A stretch of DNA of 64,000 nt, taken from Actinomadura opuntiae. Its GTDB lineage: Bacteria > Actinomycetota > Actinomycetes > Streptosporangiales > Streptosporangiaceae. Below are positions 32,310 to 40,627 of this stretch, piece by piece (positions within the stretch are counted from its first letter, which is position 1; each line of letters opens with the position of its first letter). A program made the translations under genes and the position numbers. Under the pieces are notes generated by a model. It saw nothing but the letters and a program-made list of their open reading frames with translations, was not told where the DNA came from and did not search any database. Location: contig NZ_JASNWF010000012.1 of assembly GCF_030283205.1 (NCBI RefSeq), positions 186,001 to 250,000 of the forward strand. The letters run 5' to 3'.

Positions 32310-33557
32310 TCAGGACACCAGCACCGGAGGCTCGGCGGCGGTGGACGGGGCGCGCCGCGCGAGGCGGCGGCCCAGCCGTTGCGCCGGCGCCTCGATCCAG
32401 CGCTGGGACGCCCAGCCGGCCGCCAGCAGCACGGCGAGGAAGACCAGCAGGCCCGGCACGTCCTCGCGGCCGGACCGGCCGAGGAACTGGGCCGACACCA
32501 TCAGCAGCAGCGGATGCAGCAAGTACACCGAGAAGCTCATGGCGCCGAGGGCGGTCGCCCAGCGCGGGAACCGGCGGTGCCGCAGCAGCCACGCCGCCGC
32601 GAACGTCGCCGTCGCCGCCACGACCGTCCCCGCCCAGACGAGCTGGGGGTGCCAGTAGCCGTGCAGGTTCCACAGTCCGGCGGCGAGCGCGCCCGCCGGC
32701 ACCAGCACGGCCGCCGCCGCGCCGGACCAGCGCGGGATCTGCCCGTGCTCGGCGCGGTGGACGGCGGTCCCGGCGAACATCAGCGCCATCATCGCCAGGC
32801 CCTGCCACGCGTCGACCCGGCCGTTCAGCGTCACCAGGACGGCCGCGAGCACCCCGCCGAGCAGCCCGCCCGCGACCCGCGCGCCCGCGCGGCGCGACAC
32901 CGCCGCCGCGACCGCGACCACCAGCGCGACGAACGCGACCGCGACGACGGCGCCGACCCCGGCCGTCCGGGACAGCAGCCCGGTGAGCCGCCACGGCTGC
33001 ACCAGACCGCCCACCGCCAGCGCCGCCGCCGCGATCCCGACGGCCACCGGCGCCGAGCGCCGGTGCGCCCGCACCACGAACAGCGCCACGACCAGCAGGT
33101 AGAAGGCCATCTCGTACGACAGCGTCCACAGCACGTTCATCGCGTTCGGGACGGCGAGGAGGTCCTGCATCATCGTGGCGTGCGCGAGGATCGCCGTCAT
33201 CGGGTGGTACTGCTCCAGCCCCGCCCGCAGGCCCCGCACCCCCAGCAGGAACGGCAGCACCGCGAGCAGGCACGCCACCGCCAGCAGCGGGTAGATGCGG
33301 AAGAAGCGGCCGATCCAGAACCCGCGCACGCTCTCCCGCCGCTCCAGCGACGCCGGGACGATGTACCCGCTCACCAGGAAGAAGACGAGCACCCCGTAGG
33401 TGCCGGGATCGAACCAGCCCTGCAGCGCGATCCGGACGTCCGGCAGGTACACGTACGTGGCGTGGTGGAGCGCCACCGCCAGCGCCGCCCACCCCCGCAG
33501 CACGTCCAGCCACCCGAGCCGCGTCGCGGAGGTGGAAACGCCTAAGGGCGGGATCAT
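32310..33557 (-). CDS. Acyltransferase 3 (OafA/YrhL) family membrane protein
   Basis: A 415-residue membrane O-acyltransferase with about ten helices. The family start RLGWLDVLRGWAALAVALHHATYVY contains the paired histidine HH near residue 32, thought to be catalytic. FFLVSGYIVPASLERRESVRGFWIGRFFRIYPL is the second hallmark (R..RIYP). These enzymes add acetyl or other acyl groups to sugars or antibiotics. No sugar-biosynthesis genes flank it here. The ATG at 33557 is the first start; no strong ribosome site is seen. Confidence 0.9.
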   Translation of the reverse strand: MIPPLGVSTSATRLGWLDVLRGWAALAVALHHATYVYLPDVRIALQGWFDPGTYGVLVFFLVSGYIVPASLERRESVRGFWIGRFFRIYPLLAVACLLAVLPFLLGVRGLRAGLEQYHPMTAILAHATMMQDLLAVPNAMNVLWTLSYEMAFYLLVVALFVVRAHRRSAPVAVGIAAAALAVGGLVQPWRLTGLLSRTAGVGAVVAVAFVALVVAVAAAVSRRAGARVAGGLLGGVLAAVLVTLNGRVDAWQGLAMMALMFAGTAVHRAEHGQIPRWSGAAAAVLVPAGALAAGLWNLHGYWHPQLVWAGTVVAATATFAAAWLLRHRRFPRWATALGAMSFSVYLLHPLLLMVSAQFLGRSGREDVPGLLVFLAVLLAAGWASQRWIEAPAQRLGRRLARRAPSTAAEPPVLVS

Positions 33558-33738
33558 TCCGACAGGCTAGACCTCCAAGACAGAAACACCGCCAACTTCG
33601 TCAAGATCTCCAGAAAACCCCCAGGACCGCCGAAACGGCAGCCGTGGTGGCGATCGGGATACGTTCCTTATCACCAGGGAATGACGAGGGTCGTGCGGTT
33701 CTCGAGCGACCCGTGCATAGCGGGATTGAACAGCATCA

Positions 33739-33768
33739 TTGACGTGTGCTGCGCCATACTGCTAGAAA
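33739..33768 (+). promoter_or_regulatory. Predicted promoter of the D-amino-acid locus
   Basis: TTGACG (33739-33744) and TAGAAA (33763-33768) are 18 bases apart on the plus strand, about 46 bases before the GTG of the SIS-domain gene. It fits a housekeeping promoter for the overlapping SIS/deacylase genes. Confidence 0.55.
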
Positions 33769-33814
33769 CGGGGCGCGGCACCATAGGGTACGTATCCGGC
33801 GACGGGAGTGGTTC

Positions 33815-34537
33815 GTGAGCGAGGACGCCCGCCGGCCCGCGGCCGCGGACCCGCGCGACGGGGCGCGCGACGAGGCGGCGGCCGAGAACCGCCGGCTGAG
33901 CAGCCCGAACGCCCGCTACGGCGCGCGCCTGCGGCGGCAGTCCTCGGCCTCGGTGCTGCTCAACGCGGTGATCGAGGCGGACCGCGCCAACCTCGAGCAC
34001 ACCATGACCGCGCTGCAGGCCGACGGGACGCTGGAGCAGGCCGCCGCGCGGGTCGTCGCGGCCCGGCGCCGGTTCGTCCTCGGCAGCGCCAAGAGCCGCG
34101 CGCACGCGACCCTGCTGCACCTGGAGCTGTCGGCCAGCCTCGCCGGGGTCGCCCTGATCGACGAGGCCGCCGTGCGGGCCATCGACGTGCTCAGCGACGT
34201 GCGGCCGACGGACGTGCTCATCGCGTTCTCGTTCCGCCGCTACGCCCGCCCGACCATCGTCGTGGCACGCGAGTTCGCCGCGGCGGGCGGGCACGTCGTG
34301 GCGATCACCGACGACGCGGGCAGCCCCCTGGCCGGTGCCGCGCACACCACCGTGGTGGTCGACACCGGAAGCGCGTCCTTCAGCGACTCCCCGACCGCGG
34401 TCTCCGCCGTCGTGCACGCGCTGGCCACGCTCACCGCGGCCAGCGCGAAGGGGGCGCGGCGGCGGCTGGCCCGGCGCGAGGGGCTGGCGCGGGCGCTGGC
34501 GATCTACTCCGACGAACGAGGGGGCGCGGACGGATGA
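33815..34537 (+). CDS. SIS-domain protein, RpiR-like but without HTH
   Basis: A 240-residue protein. After a disordered N-terminus (about 45 residues) come LLNAVIEADRANLEHTMTAL and a SIS sugar-isomerase domain: VVAARRRFVLGSAKSRAHATLLH, PTDVLIAFSFRRYARPTIVV, AREFAAAGGHVVAITDDAGSPLAGAAHTTVVV. RpiR regulators have a 77-residue HTH before this domain; here it is missing. GTG 33815 follows GGGAG. Its stop overlaps the start of the D-aminoacylase gene, so a role in sensing or processing an amino-sugar or muropeptide-like ligand of the same pathway is likely but unproven. Confidence 0.8.
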   Translation: MSEDARRPAAADPRDGARDEAAAENRRLSSPNARYGARLRRQSSASVLLNAVIEADRANLEHTMTALQADGTLEQAAARVVAARRRFVLGSAKSRAHATLLHLELSASLAGVALIDEAAVRAIDVLSDVRPTDVLIAFSFRRYARPTIVVAREFAAAGGHVVAITDDAGSPLAGAAHTTVVVDTGSASFSDSPTAVSAVVHALATLTAASAKGARRRLARREGLARALAIYSDERGGADG

Positions 34538-36165
34538 GGCACGCACTGCACGCGGCGCAGGCGAGGCGCGCGGCGCACGCGAGGCACGAGGCCGACGACG
34601 TCGTCATCACCGGCGGCGAGGTGCTGGACGGCACCGGCGCGCCGGCGCGGCGGGCCGACGTGGTGGTCCGCGAGGGCGTGGTCCGCGACGTCGTCCCGCC
34701 GGGCAAGACGCACGAGGGCCCGGAGCTCGACGCGACCGGCCTGGTCGTCGCGCCCGGCTTCATCGACCTGCACTCGCACGCCGACTTCACCGTCCGGGAG
34801 CACCCGGCCGCCGACACGGCCGTGCACCAGGGCGTGACGACGCTGCTCGGCGGCAACTGCGGGTTCTCGCCGTTCCCGGTGGCCGAGGCGGAGGAGCTGC
34901 GCGGCGCCGCCGGGTTCCTGGCGGCGGGCGTCGACTTCGAGTGGAGCGACCTGGACGGCTACGCCCGCGCCGTCGAGGCGGACCGGCCCGCGATCAACCT
35001 GGCGACGCAGGTCGGGCACCAGGCGCTGCGGACGCTGGTGATGGGCGCCGACGAGCGTCCCGCCACCGGGGACGAGCTCGCGCGGATGCGGTCGCTGCTG
35101 GCCGCCGCCGCCGAGCAGGGCGCGTTCGGCTTCTCCACCGGGCTGATCTACGCGCCGGGATCGTACGCCTCGCCCGCCGAGGTCGCCGCGCTCGCCACAG
35201 AAGCGGCGGAGCGCGGCCTGCTGTACTCCACGCACATGCGCAACGAGAGCGACGAGCTGCTCGCGGCGGTCGACGAGGCGCTCGACGCGGCCCGCCGGTC
35301 GGGGGCGCGGCTGGAGATCTCGCACCTCAAGGCGATGGGCCCGGCGAACCACGGCGCGGTCCACGAGGCGCTCGCGAAGATCGAGGCGGCCCGCGCCGGG
35401 GGCGTGGACGTCGCCGCCGACGTCTACCCCTACACCGCCTCGTCGACGACGCTGACGGCCCGGCTGCCGGGCTGGGCGATGGACGGCGGCGCCGCGCGGC
35501 TGCTCGAACGCCTGATGGAACGCTCCACCCGGAGCCGGATCGCCGCGGAGCTGCGCGCCCGCTTCGGCCGCGACATCGACCCGGCCGGGGTGGTCGTCGC
35601 CGAGCTGCCGGACGGCCCGTACTCCCGGTTCATCGGCCGCAGCCTCGCCGAGATCGCCGACGAGATCGGCACCGACGCCGCGGAGGCGGCGCTGGAACTG
35701 CTGGCCGCGCACAACGCGACCGTCGCGATCGTCAACCACGCGATGTCCGCCGGCGACGTGTCGGCCGTCCTCGCGCACCCGCTGGTCAGCGTGGCCAGCG
35801 ACGGCTGGACGCTCGCGCCGTCGGGCGGGGGCCGCCCCCATCCGCGCAGCTTCGGCACGTTCGCGCGCGTCCTCGGCCGCTACGTCCGCCGGGACGAGGT
35901 GCTCACGCTGCCCGAGGCCGTCCGGAAGATGACCTCCCTGCCCGCCGCCCGGCTCGGGCTGGCCGACCGCGGCGAGATCCGGCCCGGCCGCGTCGCCGAC
36001 ATCGCCGTGTTCGACCCCGCCGCGGTGATCGACAACTCCGACTTCGCAGACCCCTGGCGGCTCGCCACGGGTGTGCGGCACGTGCTCGTGCGCGGCGTCC
36101 CCGTGCTGCGCGACGGCACGGCCACCGGCGCGCGTCCCGGACGCGTGCTGCGCCGCGCCGGCTGA
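34534..36165 (+). CDS. N-acyl-D-amino-acid deacylase (D-aminoacylase)
   Basis: A 543-residue amidohydrolase. The N-terminal beta-sandwich (DDVVITGGEVLDGTGAPARRADVVV) is followed by VVAPGFIDLHSHADFT with the metal-binding HxH, GVTTLLGGNCGFSPFP, STGLIYAPGSYAS, YSTHMRNESDEL, LEISHLKAMG and VASDGWTL. The C-terminus IRPGRVADIAVFDP closes the fold. The enzyme removes the acyl group from N-acyl-D-amino acids. ATG 34534 overlaps the SIS gene stop (ATGA). It lies upstream of a transporter gene, with 49 bases between them. Confidence 0.92.
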   Translation: MRHALHAAQARRAAHARHEADDVVITGGEVLDGTGAPARRADVVVREGVVRDVVPPGKTHEGPELDATGLVVAPGFIDLHSHADFTVREHPAADTAVHQGVTTLLGGNCGFSPFPVAEAEELRGAAGFLAAGVDFEWSDLDGYARAVEADRPAINLATQVGHQALRTLVMGADERPATGDELARMRSLLAAAAEQGAFGFSTGLIYAPGSYASPAEVAALATEAAERGLLYSTHMRNESDELLAAVDEALDAARRSGARLEISHLKAMGPANHGAVHEALAKIEAARAGGVDVAADVYPYTASSTTLTARLPGWAMDGGAARLLERLMERSTRSRIAAELRARFGRDIDPAGVVVAELPDGPYSRFIGRSLAEIADEIGTDAAEAALELLAAHNATVAIVNHAMSAGDVSAVLAHPLVSVASDGWTLAPSGGGRPHPRSFGTFARVLGRYVRRDEVLTLPEAVRKMTSLPAARLGLADRGEIRPGRVADIAVFDPAAVIDNSDFADPWRLATGVRHVLVRGVPVLRDGTATGARPGRVLRRAG

Positions 36166-36214
36166 GCGCGTCGTTTACCGGATCCCCCCGGATCCCCGTT
36201 GAACAGGAGCGCGA

Positions 36215-37621
36215 TTGAGTAGCGCCGTCACCCTCGGCGGACGGCTCGACCGCAGGCAGCTCACCGCGGTGGTCTGCTTCGCGATCTGCGTCGTCGCGGG
36301 CATCGTGCTGGCCGTCGCCGGCGGCAAGGCCGGCATCTGGGGCCTGGTCCCCATCATCATGTACGCGGTGCTGGCGCTGCTCGGCGTCGACGTCGTGCTC
36401 GCCACCATCGGGGCGGTCATCGTCGCCGCGATCATGACCAGGACCGCGCCGGTGCCGCTCGGCGAGCAGCTCGCCGCGTCGATGGGCTCGCTGGTCGCGG
36501 TGATCGGCCTGATCATCCTGCTCGGCGCCGGCCTCGGCCACGTCGCGCAGGAGACCGGCGCCGCGCAGACCCTCGTCCGGACGGTGATGGGCCGGATCGG
36601 GCTGAGCACCCCCACCCGCGTCCAGCTCGGCGTCATGGTGTCGTCGCTGGTCATCGTGGGCGCGCTCGGCACCCTCGCGGGCGGCAACGCGATCATCGCG
36701 CCGATCGTCATCCCCATCGCGGCGCGGATGGGCTGGCGGCCGCCGGCCGTCGCGGCGATGTTCCACGCGGCGGGCGCGGCCGGGCTGATGCTCGGCCCGT
36801 TCACCCCGCCGGTCGTGACGATCACGGCCGCCGCGAAGCTGTCCTACGGCGACTACCTGCTGCACGCGGGCCTGCCGGTCGGCGCGATCACGATCGTGAC
36901 CGGCTTCTTCATGGCCCGCTGGATCCAGAAGCACACCGACCAGGAGTACGCGCCGGAGGACGCCGCCCAGGACGAGGACCCCGACGCCGCGCCCGACAGG
37001 CGCGGGCAGCGGGCCGCGCTCGCCTTCATCGGCGTGCTCGTCGCGCTCGCCGTCTACGGGGTGTGGGTCAAGGCGGGCTACTCCTACGCGCTGGTCGTCA
37101 TGGTGGTGACCGCCGCCGCGACCGGCCTGGCGGGCGGCCTCGGCGCCAAGGGGACGGCGGAGGCCGTCTACGCGGGCGCGGCCCGGTTGATCTGGCTGTT
37201 CATGCTGTTCTGGCTGCTGGACCCGCTGCTGACCCTGGTCCAGAAGACCGGCGCGTTCGACACGATCTTCGACCATCTCAAGGACGTCATGCCGGACGTC
37301 GGCCCCTACGCGTTCCTGCTGCTGGTCGTGCTGCTCGGCTACGTGCACGCGGTGCCCGGCGCGGCGGTCGCCCAGGTCGTCCTGATCAACAAGCTGTTCG
37401 GGCCGCTGGTGGCGTCGCTGGGCGTGCCCCCGGCGGCGTGGGCGGTGTCGCTGCTCGGGACGGCGCAGATCGACCAGCTCGGCCCGTACCCGACCGCGGA
37501 CATGATGGGCCAGATGGGACTCGCCCGCTCCAGCGATCTGCGCATGATGCTCTTCAACGGCTGGGCCATCATGGTCGCGAACACGGCGGGATTCCTGGTC
37601 CTTTTCGCCCTTCTGCTCTAA
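36215..37621 (+). CDS. GntP/ion-transporter-superfamily permease
   Basis: A 468-residue membrane protein with about 12 helices. GLVPIIMYAVLALLGVDVVLATIGAVIVAAIM, GLIILLGAGLGHVAQETGAAQ and the mirrored C-terminal AAWAVSLLGTAQIDQLGPYPTADMMGQMGL suggest an inverted-repeat permease of the gluconate/citrate/Na-H antiporter superfamily. The TTG start at 36215 is decided by an AGGAG site six bases before it. Its place between a D-aminoacylase and a serine hydrolase suggests uptake of an N-acyl-amino acid or related acid. Confidence 0.8.
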   Translation: MSSAVTLGGRLDRRQLTAVVCFAICVVAGIVLAVAGGKAGIWGLVPIIMYAVLALLGVDVVLATIGAVIVAAIMTRTAPVPLGEQLAASMGSLVAVIGLIILLGAGLGHVAQETGAAQTLVRTVMGRIGLSTPTRVQLGVMVSSLVIVGALGTLAGGNAIIAPIVIPIAARMGWRPPAVAAMFHAAGAAGLMLGPFTPPVVTITAAAKLSYGDYLLHAGLPVGAITIVTGFFMARWIQKHTDQEYAPEDAAQDEDPDAAPDRRGQRAALAFIGVLVALAVYGVWVKAGYSYALVVMVVTAAATGLAGGLGAKGTAEAVYAGAARLIWLFMLFWLLDPLLTLVQKTGAFDTIFDHLKDVMPDVGPYAFLLLVVLLGYVHAVPGAAVAQVVLINKLFGPLVASLGVPPAAWAVSLLGTAQIDQLGPYPTADMMGQMGLARSSDLRMMLFNGWAIMVANTAGFLVLFALLL

Positions 37622-37635
37622 TTCCGACGAAGTCG

Positions 37636-37670
37636 GCCCGGGGGGTGCGGGGGGTCGTCCCCCCCCGGGC
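37636..37670 (+). terminator. GC hairpin between permease and serine hydrolase genes
   Basis: GCCCGGGGGG (37636-37645) pairs with CCCCCCGGGC (37661-37670) around a G-rich 15-base loop. It may end or attenuate the transcript before the next gene at 37694. Confidence 0.55.
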
Positions 37671-37693
37671 AACACTGCTCCTGGAGGTCTGGC

Positions 37694-38506
37694 ATGCGCG
37701 ACGAACTCGACGGACTGGCGCGGCGGGCGGAGCGGCTGGGCGGGACGCTCGGCGTCGCCGTGCACGACCTCGGCACCGGCGGGCGAGCGGAGGTGCGCGC
37801 GGACCACCGCTTCACCTCCGCGTCGGTGATCAAGCTCGCGGTCATGGCGGCGGTGCTGGCCGAGGCGGAGGCCGGCCGCCGGTCGCTCGACGAGCGGCTG
37901 CCGGTGCCGCCCGGTGCCCGGGTCCCCGGCAGCGGCGTCATCAAGGACCTCGCGGACGCGGCGGAGTTCAGCGTCCGCGACCTGGTCACGCTGATGACCA
38001 TCGTCAGCGACAACACCGCCACGAACCTGCTGATCGACCTGGTCGGGAGGGACGCGGTGAACGCCTGGTGCGCTCGGCACGGGCTGCACGGCACCGTGCT
38101 GGCCCGCGTGATGATGGACGCGGCGGCCCGCGAGCGCGGCGAGGAGAACCTCACCACCCCGGCGGACGTCGCCGCGCTGCTCACCGGCCTGGTGGCGGGC
38201 GAGCTGCTCGGCGAGGAGGGCACCGCGTTCGCGCTGGACGTGCTGGCCCGCCAGCAGGTCAACGACCGGCTGCCCCGCCACCTGCCGCCGGGCGTGACGC
38301 TGGCCCACAAGACGGGCGAGCTGGCCGCCGTCTGCCACGACGCCGGGATCGTCCTCGCCCCGGACCGCGACCCGATCATCCTGGTGGTCATGACGGAGGG
38401 CATCGACAGCGAGGCCGAGGCCGTCTCCCTCATCGCCGACACCGGCCGCGCCGTCTACACCGCGACCGGCCTTACACCCCCCACCCCACCCGTCCCCGCC
38501 CCGTAA
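37694..38506 (+). CDS. Class A beta-lactamase-like serine hydrolase without signal peptide
   Basis: A 270-residue protein with the full class A set: S44-x-x-K47 (SASVIK), SDN at 105-107, E150/E151 with N152 in ERGEENLTTP (omega loop), and KTG at 206-208 (AHKTGE). There is no signal peptide or membrane helix, so the product is probably cytoplasmic. That is unusual for a beta-lactamase and suggests an amidase or peptidase for small amides. It follows the D-aminoacylase and permease on the same strand. ATG 37694 has GGAGG upstream. It ends just before a palindromic repeat. Confidence 0.88.
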   Translation: MRDELDGLARRAERLGGTLGVAVHDLGTGGRAEVRADHRFTSASVIKLAVMAAVLAEAEAGRRSLDERLPVPPGARVPGSGVIKDLADAAEFSVRDLVTLMTIVSDNTATNLLIDLVGRDAVNAWCARHGLHGTVLARVMMDAAARERGEENLTTPADVAALLTGLVAGELLGEEGTAFALDVLARQQVNDRLPRHLPPGVTLAHKTGELAAVCHDAGIVLAPDRDPIILVVMTEGIDSEAEAVSLIADTGRAVYTATGLTPPTPPVPAP

Positions 38507-38512
38507 TCGTCA

Positions 38513-38566
38513 AGTTGCGGCGAGTCGTTGTTATGGGCAGCGCCATAACAACGACTCGCCGCAACT
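38513..38566. repeat. Palindromic repeat, copy 1
   Basis: A perfect 24-bp inverted repeat with a 6-base loop lies between convergent genes. The arm contains GTTGCGGCGAGTCGTTGTTA. The same arm occurs at 59664-59727. The stop codon of the racemase gene lies inside the right edge of the element. It can act as a bidirectional terminator but is a dispersed repeat by sequence identity. Confidence 0.85.
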
Positions 38567-39684
38567 CAACGCGGGGTCTGGAAGGTTTCGGTCGCTTCGG
38601 CGCGGATCAGCGACTCGTCCACCTCGTGGCCCAGGCCGGGGGCGGTCGGGACGGGCACCGTTCCATCGGTCGCGCGGATGGGCGGGGTCACGATGTCGTG
38701 CGCGTAGTACTTGTCGGAGCCGGACACGTCGCTGGGCAGGTCGAAGCCGGGCAGGGACGCGATCGCGACGTTCGCGGCGCGGCCGACGCCGAACTCGTGC
38801 ATGCCGCCGCACCACACCTTCCAGCCGGCCGCCATGGCGCGGTCGTGCGCCGTGCGGGCCGCCGTGAGCCCGCCCATCCGGGACACCTTGACGTTCAGGA
38901 TGCTCCCGGCGCTCAATGCGATGGCCGTGTCGAGCTGGTCCAGGTCGTCGACCGACTCGTCCAGGCAGACGGGGGTGCCGATGGTGGCGGCGAGGCGGGC
39001 GTGCGCGGCGAGGGCGCCCGGCGCGAACGGCTGCTCGATGAGCAGCAGGCCGAGGTCGTCCAGCTCCCGCATGGTCGCGAGCGCCTCGAGCGACTCGGGG
39101 TAGACGCCGTTCGCGTCGACCTGGACGGCCAGGTCCGGGTACGCCTCGCGGACGGCCCGGGTCGGCGCGACGTCCCAGCCGGGCGCGATCTTGAGCTTGA
39201 TGCGCCGGTAGCCGTCGGCGACGTGCCGCCCGACCTGCGCGAGCAGCGCGTCGACGGTCGGCTCGATGCCCAGGCTGACGCCGGCGGCGATGCGCTCGCG
39301 GGTGCCGCCGAGCGCGGCGGCGAGCGGGGCGCCGGTCGTGCGGGCCCACAGATCCCAGCAGGCGATGTCGAGCCCGGCCTTGGCGAAGTGGTGGCCGCGG
39401 ATCCGCGCCCAGGCGCGCCCGGCCTCGGACGGATGATCCCATTCGGCCCCGACCAGCGCGGGCGCGAGGTAGCGGCGCAGGATCATCCAGCAGGTGTCGA
39501 CGGTCTCCGGGCAGTAGTACGGGTCGCTCGGCGAGGCGATCTCGCCCCAGCCGGCGGCGCCGGCCCCGTCGGTCACCCGGACGACGATGTGCTCGAGGTG
39601 CGACTTGCGGTGCGAGCTCGTCTGGAAGCTGTGCACGAGCGGCAGGCGCAGCCGGAACGCCTCGACGGCGGCGACGGCGGGCAT
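38566..39684 (-). CDS. N-acylamino-acid racemase / o-succinylbenzoate-synthase-like enolase
   Basis: A 372-residue enolase-superfamily enzyme. It has both catalytic lysines: the KxK motif 163-165 (RRIKLKIAPGWD) and K266 (NVKVSRMGG). The metal ligands are D190 (QVDANG), E217 (IEQPF) and D242 (LDESVDD). This is the muconate-cycloisomerase group that includes MenC and N-succinylamino-acid racemase. Context favours the racemase, because a GNAT gene of the type that acylates D-amino acids overlaps its start by one base (TGATG) and no other menaquinone genes are present. MenC activity as well cannot be excluded. Confidence 0.9.
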   Translation of the reverse strand: MPAVAAVEAFRLRLPLVHSFQTSSHRKSHLEHIVVRVTDGAGAAGWGEIASPSDPYYCPETVDTCWMILRRYLAPALVGAEWDHPSEAGRAWARIRGHHFAKAGLDIACWDLWARTTGAPLAAALGGTRERIAAGVSLGIEPTVDALLAQVGRHVADGYRRIKLKIAPGWDVAPTRAVREAYPDLAVQVDANGVYPESLEALATMRELDDLGLLLIEQPFAPGALAAHARLAATIGTPVCLDESVDDLDQLDTAIALSAGSILNVKVSRMGGLTAARTAHDRAMAAGWKVWCGGMHEFGVGRAANVAIASLPGFDLPSDVSGSDKYYAHDIVTPPIRATDGTVPVPTAPGLGHEVDESLIRAEATETFQTPR

Positions 39685-40493
39685 CAGTTCTTCTCCTGCG
39701 GGTCGGGAACGAACCGGTAGACGGCGGTGTCGCCGGAGGCGACCTTGCACGAGACGGCCGCGTAGCCGCCTGAGACCAGGCGGCCGAGGACGCCCGCGAC
39801 GCGTTCGCGGAGCGCGACGGAGGCGTCCCGGTCGGCGGCGACGCGGGCGTCCCAGTCGCTGGGCAGGCCGAGCAGCACGGCGTCCCCGGCGGGGACGGCC
39901 TCGCCCCAGGGCACGCGCGGCGGCGCGGGCGCGCGGCGGGGCGCGGCGGCCGGGTCGGCGGTCAGGTCCCATTCGACGATGAGCCGGTCGGTGCGCATGC
40001 CGCGGTCGCGGCCGACGTCCTCGACGCCGAGCAGGTTCGGCTCGAACCAGCGCGCGACCGCGCCGAGGACGTCGAGGTTGAAGTGCGCGTTGCGGGTGCG
40101 GACCGGGTCGAACGACCAGCGCATCGCGGTGACGCCGGTGGACAGCACCTGCTCGCGCTGGCCGAGCTTGAGGGCGCGGCCGACGCCGCGGCCCTGCTGG
40201 TCCTCGCGGACGGCGGCCATCTGCGAGTAGTGGTAGACCGCGCCGGACGGGTCGATGCCGCCGAAGCCGTAGGCGAACCCGACCAGCTCGCCGCCGTCGA
40301 ACGCGCCGACGACCGACCCGCCGTTGTGGGCGAGCGAGATGAGCAGCCGCGGGCTGACCGCGGGGTCGGTCTCGCCGAGCCGGAACACCTCGCGGTACAG
40401 GGCGACCGCGGCGCGCATCTCCGCGGGCCCGGTCAGGGGCCGCACGTGGACGGCCGGGGATCTCACTGGCATCGCATCGCTTGCTGTCGGCAC
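39684..40493 (-). CDS. GNAT acyltransferase (amino-acid N-acyltransferase type)
   Basis: A 269-residue GNAT protein with motif A VREDQQGRGVGRALKLGQREQ (acyl-CoA pyrophosphate loop QGRGVG). VVGAFDGGELVGFAYGFGG, WSFDPVRTRNAHFNLDVLGAV and the DRGMRTDRLIVEWDL segment match the long COG3375-type group that is often fused to or paired with N-acylamino-acid racemases. The expected role is N-succinylation (or another acylation) of D-amino acids using acyl-CoA. It is the first gene of the two-gene unit with the racemase and diverges from the M20 hydrolase. Confidence 0.88.
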   Translation of the reverse strand: MPTASDAMPVRSPAVHVRPLTGPAEMRAAVALYREVFRLGETDPAVSPRLLISLAHNGGSVVGAFDGGELVGFAYGFGGIDPSGAVYHYSQMAAVREDQQGRGVGRALKLGQREQVLSTGVTAMRWSFDPVRTRNAHFNLDVLGAVARWFEPNLLGVEDVGRDRGMRTDRLIVEWDLTADPAAAPRRAPAPPRVPWGEAVPAGDAVLLGLPSDWDARVAADRDASVALRERVAGVLGRLVSGGYAAVSCKVASGDTAVYRFVPDPQEKN

Positions 40494-40573
40494 ATGTCCT
40501 GACCTGGATATGTTGTGGATCTATGTCCTCGTTGTAGCATCGCGCCTTGTCAGCGTCAAATATTGCGAGGATC

Positions 40574-40604
40574 GTGACGGACATACGATTCCTATGTTCG
40601 TCAC
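40574..40604. promoter_or_regulatory. Near-perfect 12-bp inverted repeat, candidate operator
   Basis: GTGACGGACATA (40574-40585) and TATGTTCGTCAC (40593-40604) form a dyad with one mismatch and a 7-base centre. It lies between the divergent GNAT and M20 genes, 24 bases before the M20 start. The position suits an operator for both. No regulator gene is adjacent except the SIS protein, which lacks an HTH. Confidence 0.6.
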
Positions 40605-40627
40605 CGATCGTCGGGAGCCGGAGGAAC

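Noticed and set aside
30090..33545. A plus-strand frame of about 1,150 codons spanning an efflux gene, a TDT transporter and an acyltransferase
   Set aside because: It overlaps three clear genes in other frames, and its product is Arg/Pro/His-rich with no domain.
38566..39684. menC of a menaquinone cluster
   Set aside because: No other men genes are adjacent, and overlap with an acylating GNAT gene fits the racemase pathway better. Dual activity remains possible.
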